Assembly (NCBI GenBank): GCA_037176885.1
Contig: JAWWNJ010000053.1
Coordinates: forward strand, 930,001-994,000
Direction of reading: 5' to 3'
Source of the DNA: Favolaschia claudopus
Taxonomy: Eukaryota; Basidiomycota; Agaricomycetes; Agaricales; Mycenaceae
Length of the DNA: 64,000 nucleotides
Shown here: positions 1-9,870 of the stretch, piece by piece
Layout: every line of letters starts with the position of its first letter
How positions within the stretch are numbered: position 1 is the stretch's first letter
The notes under the pieces: generated by a model
Database searches by the model: none
What the model was told of the DNA's origin: nothing
The model's input: the letters and a program-made list of their open reading frames with translations, nothing else
Made by a program: the position numbers and the translations under genes

Positions 1-356
1 CGACTTTGACGTCTATGGGGTGCTCTGGCGGTCTATGTGGGTCTTTGGCGCAATTTCAGTTTTTCCTGATGCATCTTCGCGGCGTTGATAATCTTAGCTT
101 GCAGTATCAAAACGCCGCTGGCTGTCGACCTCGCGGCTTCCTCCTACTGATAGGTTGCAAGGTTGCGGAGGTCAGGTCACTATTTGACCTGACCCGAGGG
201 TCAAGGGTCAGGTCAAGGGGGGGTTGACCTTCTTGACCTTGGGCCTATAAATTATTTAATTATGTAATTAGTAATGGCTTGAGGCATGAATGTTCAAGTG
301 GCCTGTCTCCGAGGTCTTTTCCTGCACGGTCCACCGCCAGCAGGGCCAATGATAAT

Positions 357-638
357 CCCCATAAAGGCCTGTTTTTTTGGCTCGAAAAGTCAGGATTTAC
401 ACAGGCCTGAACCCAAAATTTTGTCGGACCGGTCAGGATCTTCCGATCAGGCCTACTTTTCGGCCCAAATTCTGCCATTTCGGCGTCATTTTCCGAAAAT
501 TTTCTTCGGCTGCCGCCGTTTTCGTCAGGATTCAGACCAGCCCTTCCCACCAAAACGGGTCGAAAAGTCAGGATTTTGAACAGCCCAAATCGTCAAAATT
601 TCCGATTCCCGTCAGTATTTTTATCAGGCCTTTGGGGG
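357..638. mobile_element. Miniature inverted-repeat unit with an array of GTCAGGAT motifs
   Basis: The ends are inverted (CCCCATAAAGGCCTG on the left, CAGGCCTTTGGGGG on the right). The interior repeats GTCAGGAT, CAGGCCT and a CGAAAAGTCAGGAT variant several times in both orientations. The ORFs crossing it are by-products of the repeats. No clean TSD is visible. Its architecture resembles the units at 45311-45758 and 55375-55703, which do have 8-bp TSDs. Confidence 0.5.
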
Positions 639-643
639 CATTA

Positions 644-1024
644 CAGCCGTTTTGGAAACAATATACGGGTTTTGATCAAGTGGTGCTCATTCGTTTGTGC
701 TTACCTTTGTTTTGCTTCCCGTCACCAGCTCCACTTCAGCCGAATCTGATTTTCGCTTCCGCCACCCAAAGAACACCAGGAAAAAAAAACAGGGGGTTAA
801 CAGAACTGAGGATCAAGACTCAGCTGCTACTTGCCCAGAGCTCGACAGGGCCATGACTTGCGAGCAAGGCCCAAAACAAGGGACCAGCGGCACTTGATGT
901 GGTACGGCAACGCCCCACAAAGTGGTGCTCCCGGCTTTGCCGATGACAGAATCGTCAACAAACGTAAGCACAAACGAACGAGCACCACTCAATCGAAACC
1001 CGTATATTGTTTCCAAAACGGCTG
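644..1024. mobile_element. Tc1/mariner-type MITE (TIR CAGCCGTTTTGG, TSD TA)
   Basis: An inverted repeat of roughly 60 bp begins CAGCCGTTTTGGAAACAATA and ends with its complement; TA flanks both sides (642-643 and 1025-1026). The arms continue through AGTGGTGCTC and CGTTTGTGC. No coding capacity. Joining the flanks across one TA gives TTACTGCGTTGAC, which matches the Helitron copy at about 30959. The smaller MITE at 48899-49174 has related ends. Confidence 0.85.
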
Positions 1025-1132
1025 TACTGCGTTGACTTTCTCTCGATCTTCGCGTCGTGGTTGATTGACAACGTCATAGAATTTTGGGTTTTTCCTGATG
1101 GAGCTTCCATTCATGATCAAGCGCTTCGTCTA

Positions 1133-1212
1133 CAGTGGCGGCAAAATCTGATGTCACCCCCAAAAAACGAAATTCTCATCAATTCAACTCGTTTTCTTTT
1201 CTATCTTAGGAT
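1133..1212. mobile_element. Degraded copy of the 127-bp CAGTGGCGGC MITE
   Basis: TA followed by CAGTGGCGGCAAAATCTGAT matches the left end of the intact 127-bp copies with substitutions, and the poly-A and ATCAATTCAACTC parts of the interior are recognisable. The right end is not. It separates the Helitron 3' block from the last recognisable helicase codons. Confidence 0.45.
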
Positions 1213-1215
1213 ACC

Positions 1216-1411
1216 TCAAAAATTGACAGTTTTTGGGCAGTGAGCAGCCGCTCTTGGGAGAATACCTCTAGAGCCGTTACACAGACCATTTGGAGGATCA
1301 AGATTGCGCAGAATCATGATTGGGCATCCCACTTTCAAAGCCAGCTTTGCAAGAGGCAGCCCAGATGCTTTCACAGAGTTGGAGATATTCTACGGGATAT
1401 TCAAAACCCTA
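1216..1411 (-). pseudogene. Helitron Rep/Hel fragment 9 (C-terminal helicase)
   Basis: After the 665-bp MITE the minus strand carries EYPVEYL in one frame and ASGLPLAKLALKVGCPIMIL, RNLDPPNGLCNGSRG in the next. This is the C-terminal Helitron helicase motif with one frameshift. It has no start codon, so simple ORF lists miss it. The last helicase residues (typically AFAMTINKSQGQT) are not found; a degraded MITE follows. Confidence 0.8.
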
Positions 1412-2076
1412 CAGTGGCCGCCAGTAAAACTGCAACACACCGTTCTGGGTGATTGAGAGGGTATTCTGACCAAAAAAAAAGCCAGGACATCTAAAGTGGG
1501 GCAAAACAAGATTTTTGGGGCACTGGCCTGGTTACCATATATGGTAGTTTGTACAAAATGATTTTTTTAGTGCATTTTCTTAAAACACACCTTTCCATGC
1601 CACACCGTACCGGCAGTTGAACTTCACAACGTGAAATTACTCGCAAATACGACCTCAAACATATTTTATTTCATTCAATTTGGTGGGGATATGAGCTCAC
1701 AATCGCCGGTGCAAGTCGGCCATTTTTACTCAAAAATGCCTCAAATGGCCCAAAAACTGCCAAAATGGCCGACTTGCAGCGGCAATTGCGAGCTCAAATC
1801 GCAAGCAATATATATAGAGCAAAATGTGTTTGAGGTCGTATTTACGAGTCCTTTCGAGCTGTGGAGGCCAACTGTGGGTACGGTTTGGCGTTGAAAAGAG
1901 TGTTGTAAAAAAATGCACAAAAAAATTCATTCTGTACAAACTACCATATATGGAAACCAAGTCAGCAGCCCAAAAATTTTGCTTTGCCTCACATTTGGTG
2001 TCCTGGATTTTGTTTGGGTCAAAAGACCCACCCAATCACCCAGAACTGCGTGTTGCAGTTTTACTGGCGGCCACTG
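1412..2076. mobile_element. 665-bp foldback MITE, Tc1/mariner-type (TIR CAGTGGCCGCCAGTAAAACT, TSD TA)
   Basis: TA (1410-1411 and 2077-2078) flanks an element whose halves are imperfect reverse complements along most of their length. Matching pairs include CAGTGGCCGCCAGTAAAACT, GGTGATTG/CAATCACC, CCATATATGG, and GAGCTC with AAGTCGGCCATTTT near the centre. Transcripts would fold into one long hairpin. The ORFs inside are not coding genes. It is inserted in the Helitron helicase. Confidence 0.88.
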
Positions 2077-2405
2077 TAATAGCAGAGTCTGCACTGTGAT
2101 AAACGGTTTCCTGACCATTGAATTTATTGAGTAGCTTCTGATTGAGCTCATCAACTTCATCATTTCTGCCCGAGAGAATAGTGCGTTCCAAGAAGTATCT
2201 ATCATCCTGATGATTGAATTGAATTGCGGAAATGCCAGGGTAGATTGCATCGATGAGAGCTTCTTCTGTATTTGTAGGAATTTTGACGTTGGCTGGCAAT
2301 TGCACATTGCCATTGGCATCAGAATTTCTCCCATGTCCTACATCTAAGAGCCAGCGAGCAAAATCTTTGTCTTCTTGGCGAGCATGTGGTCCCCCCAATC
2401 TCATA
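2077..2405 (-). pseudogene. Helitron Rep/Hel fragment 8
   Basis: The segment reads RLGGPHARQEDKDFARWLLD, IPTNTEEALIDAIYP and FLERTILSGRNDEVDELNQK, then TVYHSADSA. This is the helicase region between Walker B and the C-terminal motif. It is interrupted by the 665-bp foldback MITE at 1412-2076. Confidence 0.9.
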
Positions 2406-2532
2406 CAGTGGCGGCGCCATCTGATGCCACCCCCAAAAAAATGATGGGGCCCCAATCAACTCCACCTGCATCAAAAGTTCCAGAAATGGGCCGTTCTATT
2501 TTTAGGGGTGGCATCAGATGGCGCCGCCACTG
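2406..2532. mobile_element. 127-bp MITE copy 1 (TIR CAGTGGCGGCGCCATCTGAT, TSD TA)
   Basis: Terminal inverted repeats of about 29 bp (CAGTGGCGGCGCCATCTGAT then GCCACCCC) flank a short core with TTCCAGAAATGGGCC; TA lies on both sides. Copies at 33204-33330 and 33980-34106 have exactly the same length. Confidence 0.92.
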
Positions 2533-2533
2533 T

Positions 2534-2942
2534 ATTCTGGGTTAGATTAAGCATCTGAATCCGTGGCCACAAATAAGAACGCTTGAGGCAAAAGCCAACA
2601 ATATCCTCTCTCCTGCCTTTGACAACAACTGGTAGAATCTGCTGGAAGTCTCCGCCAAAGACAAAAGTGACACCTCCAAAGGGACGTGGATCACTGCGTA
2701 TATCCTGCATAGTTTTGTCAACAGCTTCCGGCGCTCGACGATCCTGCATTGGCACTTCATCCCAGATCACCAATTCAACTCGCAGCAGCAGTTCAGCCAA
2801 GTGTGTGCGCTTTTTAATATTACATAGAATGTCTTGAGAATTAGGGGAATCTTGAATGTGGAGTGAGAGGTCCGGCCACCGAGCAACAACAATGAAGCTA
2901 TGCCAGATGATGCAACAGAGAGTACAATCTTTCCTTAAGCAT
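2534..2942 (-). pseudogene. Helitron Rep/Hel fragment 7 (helicase Walker B)
   Basis: The frame contains [55 protein letters not shown] and SYLWPRIQMLNLTQN. DEVPM is Walker B, and GGDFQQILPV is the next PIF1-type motif. The 127-bp MITE (2406-2532) follows NLTQN. One TA across the junction restores QNMRLGG in frame. Confidence 0.9.
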
Positions 2943-4022
2943 ATGTCGCAAATTTATTTATTTTGTTGTTGGGCCCGATCGTGCCCGATCGGTTGTTATC
3001 GGGAGCCTTCGGGCCATCGGCCCGACACCTACCCTATAGGAGGACTCGGGCGCAATCAGGCACGATCGCGACCGATGGCCCGACAGCCCTATAACAACCT
3101 ATCGGGCACGGTCTCAGGAGCCCACAAAATAACGAAAATGTAAAAGAATTATTTACTTCATTTGTTACCTGCTGTTGTAATGGCACTGTAGTACTGTTTC
3201 ATTTTTGTAATGGATGTAATGGACTTGCGTTAATGCTGTTCAATGTTCAATTTTCAATTCAATTTTAAAGGGTGAGTAAGTTGTTAGTAGCTGGAGTCGA
3301 ACCGACGTGGAGAATCACTAATTTGAGGGCCTTACCACTGCCCTACGCGCGCATTAAATAGTGGTGGAACGAACTCCAACATATTGGGTTGGCTCCACAG
3401 CCAAGCATTGCCAAACAAATGACACTTGCCTTACGGTCGTCATGACCTCCTCGTCTCTCCAACGTCTCTCTCACTTCCATGGCACCCCCGCGTCCTTCCT
3501 CGTCCTCCCAAATTTTGCCGAGTTCCTGCCCGTACCATCTCAATGTTATTGCAAGCTGGCGAAGATCAGTAGCGCTGAAGATTTCGCGACGGCAAAAATT
3601 TGCAAGGTATTTATAACATTGACTGGTTACTGCGGCGAAGCGTTGTCTTCACGCTCGCTTACATTCTGATCCTCATTCTCGTCCCCACCACTGCCCTCGC
3701 CATTCACTGCAATTACTCGAATGAATATAAAGCACCGCAAGCAACGTCCGGTTTTTGAACAGAAGGAGTCGGCTTTTTGGAAGCAGTGAAACATTCAGTC
3801 AAAGCTTGCAGGTGGGGCATCCAAGTGTCGATTACAAGTTCACCAAATTACTTATGTTCGCGGAACACCCCATCGTACCCTATAGTGTCCTGATAGCGTC
3901 CTGATAGCATCCCGATCGGGCACTGTCGGGCGGTTATCGGGCAATATAGGACGCCTATCGTATGCTTATTGCGCCCGATCGGGCTGTCGGGCCCGATAAC
4001 AAAATAAATAAATTTGCGACAT
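2943..4022. mobile_element. 1080-bp inverted-repeat element with 5-bp TSD AGCAT
   Basis: The ends are ATGTCGCAAATTTATTTATT and its complement, extended by TTTTGTT and GGGCCCGATCG motifs that recur in both orientations. AGCAT is duplicated at 2938-2942 and 4023-4027. The interior has no convincing protein gene but contains a tRNA-like segment (3288-3355, minus). The superfamily is unclear; 5-bp duplications are not typical of hAT (8) or mariner (TA). Removing it restores the helicase frame after the P-loop. Confidence 0.82.
3288..3355 (-). repeat. tRNA-like (A/B-box) segment inside the 1080-bp element
   Basis: On the minus strand TAGGGCAGTGGTAAGG resembles a pol III A box, and about 43 bases later GGTTCGACTCC matches the B-box consensus. 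The acceptor and T stems do not pair well, so this is not a functional tRNA. It is more likely a tRNA-derived SINE head or a captured pseudo-tRNA. Confidence 0.5.
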
Positions 4023-4337
4023 AGCATAAGGTGTTATAAACATGAGTCTTCCCTGTCCCGCCTGGACCGTTCAGGAAATATAATTTGGGTTCACTGTTTT
4101 GTATGGAATGCATCACAGCATTGAATGCAGCGCGCTGTTCAACATTAAGCCCCTGGATTCGAGGTTCAGCCAATCTGCGCTGTTCATCCCGATCATATGC
4201 TAACTGTTCAGCAATCAGACGATTTGCTTCCAATTGCGCCCAGTTGTCTACAGGTCGAGGCATAGGAGGAAATTCAGACAAAGACTTTCCAGAGCCATGT
4301 AAAATAGAGTCAAGAAGATAGAGGCCATAGTCATATA
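4023..4337 (-). pseudogene. Helitron Rep/Hel fragment 6 (helicase P-loop)
   Basis: The frame reads YGLYLLDSILHGSGKSLSEF, PPMPRPVDNW, QRAAFNAVMHSIQ and FLNGPGGTGKTHVYNTLC. The last contains Walker A GPGGTGKT of the PIF1-like helicase domain. The 1080-bp element at 2943-4022 enters immediately after this motif, duplicating AGCAT (plus strand). Confidence 0.9.
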
Positions 4338-4715
4338 CAGTCGCTAACCCCGAAGCGAAACAATACTAGGAAGCGAAACGCCCGCCAAATACAAGGTCAA
4401 TGCTTTCCCCTGGGGCCAAATCTTTGCATCCAAGCATGCCACTATCTGAGCACCTGGAATACAAAAGGAATTGTCTTGAAAGTCCTCTCACCGCCAGCAA
4501 TAGCGTTGTTTATTTGGGCTTTGTTTACGCAGGCAAATGCACCAATGCGAAATATTATTTTCTCCGATGGAATTATGACCGGTGATGTACAGTAGTGATA
4601 TAGAAAGTTATTTTGAACCGGATTGCATCGAAAGTACTGGACAAACTCGTAGATTTGCGAAGGATGGCTCATTTTGTTGTGTTTTGAAGTGTTTCGCTAT
4701 GACGTTATTTGGCGA

Positions 4716-5436
4716 CACTGTGCAGTCAAAGTATCATGAAATTCCTCATGTTTTTCACGACGATTCATTAGAAAGTTCACGATGAATTGTCACGAAATTC
4801 ATGATGCACTCTTGAAATTCACGACGCAACATCATGAAAGTGCATCGTGAAATTCATTACGGTTATGGGAACATTCATGACGTTATTTTCATGATGTTTT
4901 GTTGTGGATTCATAACGATAACATCATGATTTTGGCAGTGAAAAGGAGCAAAAATGTGAAAGAAATATATCGACACCAGACTCGAACACACGACCTCAAG
5001 CTGAAGGCAGCCGGGTGCATACATCCAAGTCAGCCAAGATGGAATTATTAACAGTAGCATGTTACATTATATATGCAGCTACCTTGAGTGAATCCGACTA
5101 CTGAACCCGTTCCAGATATTACTGACCCACCTTTTGGCCACCTTCTTCGACCCCTCTTTACATTAGGGAGGGGTAGATGATGTGTGAGTAGGATATTGAG
5201 TACATTTTGTACTCAACAACCTGGCTAGTGGACTTAGCAAAAATTTGACAGTCTTGCATGATGAAATTCATGATGTTTTGTCATGAATTTATATGCTCAT
5301 CAACTAATGTAAAAATGAGTTTCTGAGCATCGTGAAAGGCATCTTGAATTTCATGATGTGGTTCATGACAAAACATCAGGAATCTTGAAATTCCTCATTA
5401 TTGTTTTGAATTTCATGACAAATACTTCGCACAGTG
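4716..5436. mobile_element. 721-bp CACTA-like non-autonomous element (CACTGTG...CACAGTG, TSD CGA)
   Basis: The ends CACTGTGC and GCACAGTG and a 3-bp duplication CGA (4713-4715, 5437-5439) fit the CACTA/CMC pattern. The subterminal parts repeat TTCATGAC, GAAATTCATGA and CATGATGTTTTG in both orientations, as expected of transposase-binding arrays. A tRNA-like segment lies at 4966-5035. Relatives with the same motifs lie at 17505-18693 and 19508-19996. Confidence 0.75.
4966..5035 (-). repeat. tRNA-like (A/B-box) segment in the CACTA-like element
   Basis: The minus strand has TGGCTGACTTGGATG, close to the A-box consensus, and GTGTTCGAGTCTGG, a good B box, about 45 bases apart. Stem pairing is poor. 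A similar GTTCGAGTCTGG piece occurs on the minus strand at about 7065-7080 in the 440-bp MITE. Confidence 0.4.
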
Positions 5437-5622
5437 CGATATTTGACTCGTCCCCAAAATTGCCCTCGCTCTCAGCGAAAACAGGCTCAAACCGCTCAAA
5501 CTCTTTTGTTACGCGGTAGCTAGAAGGCCAACTAGCAGGTCTATAACAAATCTTAGGCTGTTTGGTATTCTGATTGTCCCAGAATCCAGCGGAAACACTG
5601 ATCGCTTCGGGGTTAGCGACTG

Positions 5623-6457
5623 TATCTGATGTTCTGTAGGGTTTTGGAATCCTTTTTGTATAAGTTTGTAACGCAGGTCATCACATATGTTTTGTTTGAA
5701 TTTGTTCCAAAGCGCCACTGGATCTTGTAAAGGCCAATTCTCTCGAATGATTGTTGCAAACAGCTGCCTGAGTTGATATCCTGTTTGCATGACTGATGCC
5801 TCGTCAAGACATTGTTCCCATTCTCTGTCATCTTCTAACAATCCAAGAGCCAGACATGCTTCTTGGAAGGTTGGGTAAACAACATTATTGACTGTACGAA
5901 GGTTTTCAAATGAGGTCGGACCTCGCACAACAGTCAACAGTGTCCGAAGATAAAAGCGCTCCCCAGCAGAAGGTCCAGCAAAGAACATTCTTCCGATGGC
6001 AAATTGTTGCTTCCTTACTGTCCACTTGGTAGTAGGTTTGTTCCATACAAAATGCTGTGGAAACTCCTGGTATAGAGAGTCTCTGGCCTTGGGAAGGTCA
6101 TTTGCACAGGCTTTGAAGAATGCAGTGAGAGTAGTGTCCTTTGTAGCTCCTCTGTTGAGCACAGTTTCGGCATCATCATTTTGGTTGAAGACTACACTCT
6201 GTTCATTCGGAAGATGAAGTTGGAGAGGAACAACTGTAGGCTTCTCCTCATGCAATCTGTACCGAAGAAGTCGCCAAGTGGCCTCAGGAGCTGATATATA
6301 ACGACTGTCCAGATGTAATTTGATTTCATCATTCTGTTGTTCAACTGTGAGGGTACTGCGGTCGTGGCCTTTGTAGACATATTTATGGATATAGTTGGTT
6401 GCTTTGATAGAAATACAGCATTCAACATTCATATGACAGCCATATTCCAGAAGTGCT
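5623..6457 (-). pseudogene. Helitron Rep/Hel fragment 5 (between Rep and helicase)
   Basis: A nearly uninterrupted frame contains KATNYIHKYVYKGHDRST, ISAPEATWRLLRYRLHEEKP, VVPLQLHLPNEQSVVF, FYLRTLLTVVRGPTSFENLR and LALGLLEDDREWEQCLDEA, the best conserved central region of fungal and plant Helitrons. It stops at NPTEHQI, where a TA-flanked 1285-bp element (4338-5622) is inserted. The remaining ORF end is read from that insert. Confidence 0.92.
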
Positions 6458-6522
6458 CTGCAAAGAATTTACACACCATATATCGATTCAAATCTTGAGT
6501 GAAAGTATAAGCTTTTTCTTAC
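6458..6522 (-). other. Spliceosomal intron in the Helitron gene
   Basis: On the minus strand a 65-base interval begins GTAAGA and ends TTTGCAG. Removing it joins VPYNPR to ALLEYGCHMNVECC in frame, the expected continuity of a Helitron Rep/Hel protein. Confidence 0.75.
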
Positions 6523-6894
6523 CTGGGATTATAAGGAACAATCCAGCGGTTATCTATAGTCTTGCCCTTGTCAATAAAAGTAACACCATTTTGTGGTCTT
6601 GCATAAATTGCATATCCATCCTCAGCTAGTCGTGTCTCGGCCTGAAATGGCTTTGGATAGCCCTTTGAACATTTTCCATCTTTCATACAGGTGGCATTGG
6701 GATTGTCATTGCCACAGGGTCGGTGAACCATTGGGATATTTTCTTTTGTCAGGAATCTGAGCCCAGACTACACGGTCAACATCCTCTGGATTTCTGACTC
6801 GATGATCTGGCTTATTGAAAATTAAGATGTGAATATGTGGAAGGCCACGCTTTTGAAATTCTATAGTCCAAACCACTCCAGCATATGCCCCGAA
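6523..6894 (-). pseudogene. Helitron Rep/Hel fragment 4 (HUH nuclease motif)
   Basis: The frame reads FGAYAGVVWTIEFQKRGLPH and IHILIF, so the HIH of the HUH metal-binding motif is intact, followed by PDHRVRNPEDVDRVVWAQIP. A frame change at about 6730 leads to HRPCGNDNPNATCMKDGKC and RWIVPYNP, the Cys-containing region that follows Rep in this family. The segment ends at a good donor (CAG then GTAAGA on the minus strand). Confidence 0.9.
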
Positions 6895-7334
6895 CAAGGG
6901 GCACCCACCGGCAGAACCCGAGACACGGGGTTGGAGGGGGGAAGTACCTTATTTCACTTTTCCGACCCAGCCTCTGATTGGTCTAAAAACGTGTTTCCGA
7001 ACTTCGAAGGTCAAAAAAAAGTAACAGAAAATATTTTTACATAATATATTATGTATCCCACGACCAGACTCGAACGGCAGCTTTTGGCCAGCTGGGAGGC
7101 AAAATTGTGTGGGATAACACGTTTGAGCACCAAAGTGTCCCCGAAGTGTGCTGGTACAATCCAAATCACGGCCAAATTTGGACAAATTTTCTCAGTTTTT
7201 GATGTGAAATTACCCGTTTTGGGGATTATGTAACACTTACGTATGGGGGGCGGGCGTCGACCGAGCCTTAAGTCAGTTTTTGGAAGTTCCGTTTCCGACC
7301 TCGTGTCCAAGATTTTAAGGATGGGTGCCCCTTG
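6895..7334. mobile_element. 440-bp hAT-like MITE (TIR CAAGGGGCACCCA, TSD GCCCCGAA)
   Basis: CAAGGGGCACCCAYC ends in inverted orientation flank the unit, and GCCCCGAA is duplicated at 6887-6894 and 7335-7342. The 8-bp duplication fits hAT. Excision would rejoin GEFGA to YAGVVWTIEF of the Helitron gene. A second, left-truncated copy lies at about 62020-62356. Confidence 0.9.
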
Positions 7335-7414
7335 GCCCCGAATTCACCATTCTTGATAGAGTCCAACAGCATCCGTATCTTTTCCCTGAAGACACGTGCA
7401 ACCAAATCAGGTCT
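7335..7414 (-). pseudogene. Helitron Rep/Hel fragment 3 (linker before the HUH motif)
   Basis: This short segment reads RPDLVARVFREKIRMLLDS and then IKNGEFGA. It sits between two insertions. The 440-bp hAT-like MITE enters after GEFGA, duplicating eight bases. Confidence 0.8.
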
Positions 7415-9870
7415 AGAGTATATACGAGAAACGAAAACGACTATATATAGAATAGCCGATAGATGGCCGGCAGTGCCCGTCGGCAGGTTCAGAAGCGAAA
7501 ATGAAGCAGCCGGCACGGAACAACTGAAGCGGTCGGCTCCCTATGTTGCCATCACGCCAAGTCACGGTCACGTACGCGCTTGCCTTTGCACTCCCGTGCT
7601 CGATCTCCCGGTACTCTGCTGGTATGCTTCATTGGTTGTGCTCCCGACACTCTAGGAGGCTCGCTTTTATAGTCCTTCCAAATTGAAGCTTTCTGTTCAA
7701 AAATTCAGCAAGTTCTGACCGGTCACCGCATCGGTACTTCTGCAGCATATAGAAAATTAAAAACAAGCGCGGTAAGCCGGAATTGTTTCAGTCAAATTGA
7801 ATGAAAGAGGTCTGAACGGAGTAAAGCAACCCTGAGCTTCGCAATTTGTATATAAAGTCCAAGGAAACACTGTCATCTTTCCCCAATCCTCTCTCCCACT
7901 TGCAGTGAGCCGGAACTTGGACTGAACTATGGCGCCACACTCTACAACGTGCAAGAAGCTTCCAGTGTCTTCCACAACCCGTGCTACTGCCCGAAATACT
8001 CTCCTTTTGCGATTCTTTCTCAACCTTACCCTTGGGCTCCGTCTCCGCTCACTTTCTCTCAACTGGAAATGCTATTGATCTTACCTATTGCTTGACATAC
8101 TTTTCGGCCCTCTATAATATTATACTCGCTGTCCTAGGTCAGTCCCATTCTCTATCATCTGTAGCCCTACTAACTCAATTTGTTTTTGCAAGGACAATTT
8201 ATAATCCCCGCAGATATGAACATGCGCTCTTTATTCAACTTTGAGCGACTCATTTACCAAGTTCAATTTATCTTTTCGCTCTGTTGATATCCTCTGCTGA
8301 CTATGGCTTAGTTTGTTGACTCTTTCTTCGGTTCCTTCGTTTTCAGTTGCCGCTTCATGCTTCTTAGCATGCTGGTCGATTTCGACTTCAGTTTTCGCCT
8401 TCCCTTCTCTTTCTATTTGCCATTGGCGCAGACTTGTTCCCGAGACCACTATTGGTGAGTTACTTCCACTAAGTTTATATCCCTCTACTTGACGGGTATT
8501 AACTAGTTGAATATGGACCTTCTCTGCGTCTCCGAGGCGGCTCAACTTCTGATTACGGTGAGAATTGGAATGTTTCGAATTTATTAATGTTTTACTAGAT
8601 GACCCTTCGGACGATGATCAGGGCAAGCGGAAGCGGAAGGGAAAGCAGCCTGTGAGACCGCGCAAACGTGCTGCTGCTGGTAGTGAACCAATTGACCTCT
8701 GCTCCGATTCGGATTCGGGGTCTGAACGCGGTATTCAGGTCACTGCTGGCAGTAAGAAGCGCAAAGGTGGGATATTCGTCGACACAGTCATTCATCTTGA
8801 TAATGCGATGGAATCTTATGATGTCCCACCGCTGGAGGATCGTGTCGCATATATTATTGACTACCGAAACCGCCCGAAATTATTTAAAGGCACTGGTCGT
8901 GCGGGTAAAGATCTTACTGTAGATGGCCTGGTGAAGAAAGACGTGAGATTTTTCCTCTTTCTTCTTGCAGAGGCTAACGGATCTCAGTGTCAGGACGCAT
9001 TTAAGGGTCCCACAGGCAGACAAACCGCGCAGACCATTGCAAATATTCTTATTCTTGACGATGGGGAGACCGTTGAATGTCGTCGTTCCAACCTTTCATG
9101 CAACGGCTTCTACGTTTGTTCATTTGCTGCCGACAATTTTCTTGATGGCTGCGAGCGTTGGAGCTCCGACGACGAGCCTCACACACTGATTTCGGAGTCG
9201 ACAATGGCTGCAAAGTCGTCCGAGGCAAAAAGTGTTACAGCGGTCGCATCCTCGTAAGCATAAATTGTCTGATTGTGGTCCTAACTGATGTTTCTCCTAC
9301 TAGATTCTATCGCTCCGTAACTTCCACCCGTTGCAAAGGTACTTTCCTTGACTCGGACGAGGGCTGCAATGGTGAAGCTGTTTTAAGAAGATTTCGAGAG
9401 GTCATATTGAGTTCTTAATTCCTTGCAAGTCCCTGAATTGAATTGAATTTACAGGGCAAACAGAAGGGTAAAGCCTATTTTGTGGGATGCGAAAAGTGGT
9501 CCAGTGCCTCGTCAAATATGGGCACTCGTCATCGCTTCACGGCCATTCCCTTTGAAGCGCGGGAAGCTATTGTAGTAAAATTATTCAGAAATGAGCCGTT
9601 GGATGAGGAAGACGACGATACGAGGGTTCTAGTCGGCGAATGCAAGGAAATAATTCATCCCTCTCATCTTCCGAGGAATGGCCAGTGTTGTGAGTTCAAT
9701 TGTTCCTTCGACTTTCTCCCTGCTCAAGCGATAACCACAGCGCGAAATCACTACCGAGACGGAGTTCATGCAATTGCTGAACTTGAAAAGCGCACATGCG
9801 ATGCAAAGCTGTCTTTGTTCATCCCCATTGATCCTAATGACTTACGCGCTGTTATCATTCCTCTGGCCCG
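7415..9870. mobile_element. About 2.5-kb insertion in the Helitron gene carrying a partial gene
   Basis: Helitron similarity breaks off at 7414 and resumes at 9871, so these bases were inserted. I could not find terminal repeats or a TSD at the breakpoints. The right part is a gene fragment on the opposite strand (8565-9870). Bases 7415-8564 contain no gene I can support. Whether this is a transposon, a captured gene or a rearrangement is open. Confidence 0.6.
8565..9870 (+). pseudogene. WRKY-GCM-type zinc-binding protein, 3'-truncated
   Basis: The first frame has a basic/acidic N-terminus (KRKRKGKQPVRPRKR, then LCSDSDSGSE) that looks nuclear. After a short intron (about 8943-8970, GTGAGA...TTGCAG) follow VECRRSNLSCNGFYVC and then, in another frame, RFYRSVTSTRCKG. 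From 9443 come GKAYFVGCEKWS and RHRFTAIPF. This Cys-rich order (C-N-G-x-x-x-C, later YFxGCxxW and HR) is that of basidiomycete proteins with a WRKY-GCM1-like DNA-binding fold, often linked to transposons. The family normally continues into a His-Asn-His-Pro motif; here it ends at the Helitron boundary, just before it. A frame change near 9180 is either a missed intron or damage. Family call moderate, function unproven. Confidence 0.55.

Larger units (their letters stand above)
81..1131 (-). mobile_element. Decayed 3' region of a Helitron, third copy of the 29.5-31.8 kb family
   Basis: Two blocks match the small Helitrons further on: about 81-160 resembles 30740-30830, and 1025-1131 resembles 30959-31038, in the same order and orientation. 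The second block includes the exon segment that reads EALDHEWKL and then QPRRED in the other copies, here broken by a short insertion and frame loss. A TA-flanked MITE (644-1024) and another inverted-repeat unit (357-638) sit between the blocks. The terminal hairpin and CTAG end are not visible; they would lie near or before base 1. The Rep/Hel gene fossil lies directly upstream on the same strand, so this may be the 3' end of the same element (inference). Confidence 0.5.
4338..5622. mobile_element. 1285-bp Tc1/mariner-type element (TIR CAGTCGCTAACCCCGAAGCG, TSD TA)
   Basis: Twenty perfect terminal bases (CAGTCGCTAACCCCGAAGCG and complement) are flanked by TA at 4336-4337 and 5623-5624. It interrupts the Helitron gene between NPTEHQI and YGLYLLD. 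It has no transposase, and is itself interrupted by the CACTA-like unit at 4716-5436, giving three nested levels. Confidence 0.88.

Noticed and set aside
2205..2240. CTGATGA as a further hammerhead
   Set aside because: CTGATGATTGAATTGAATTG has no stem II or stem III pairing around a GAAA; chance match.
3288..3355. Functional tRNA gene
   Set aside because: A and B boxes are present, but acceptor and T stems do not pair, and no sensible anticodon arm forms.
4700..5440. CRISPR-like array of TTCATGAC repeats
   Set aside because: Repeats are irregular, in both orientations and inside a CACTA-like element with a TSD; the organism is a fungus.
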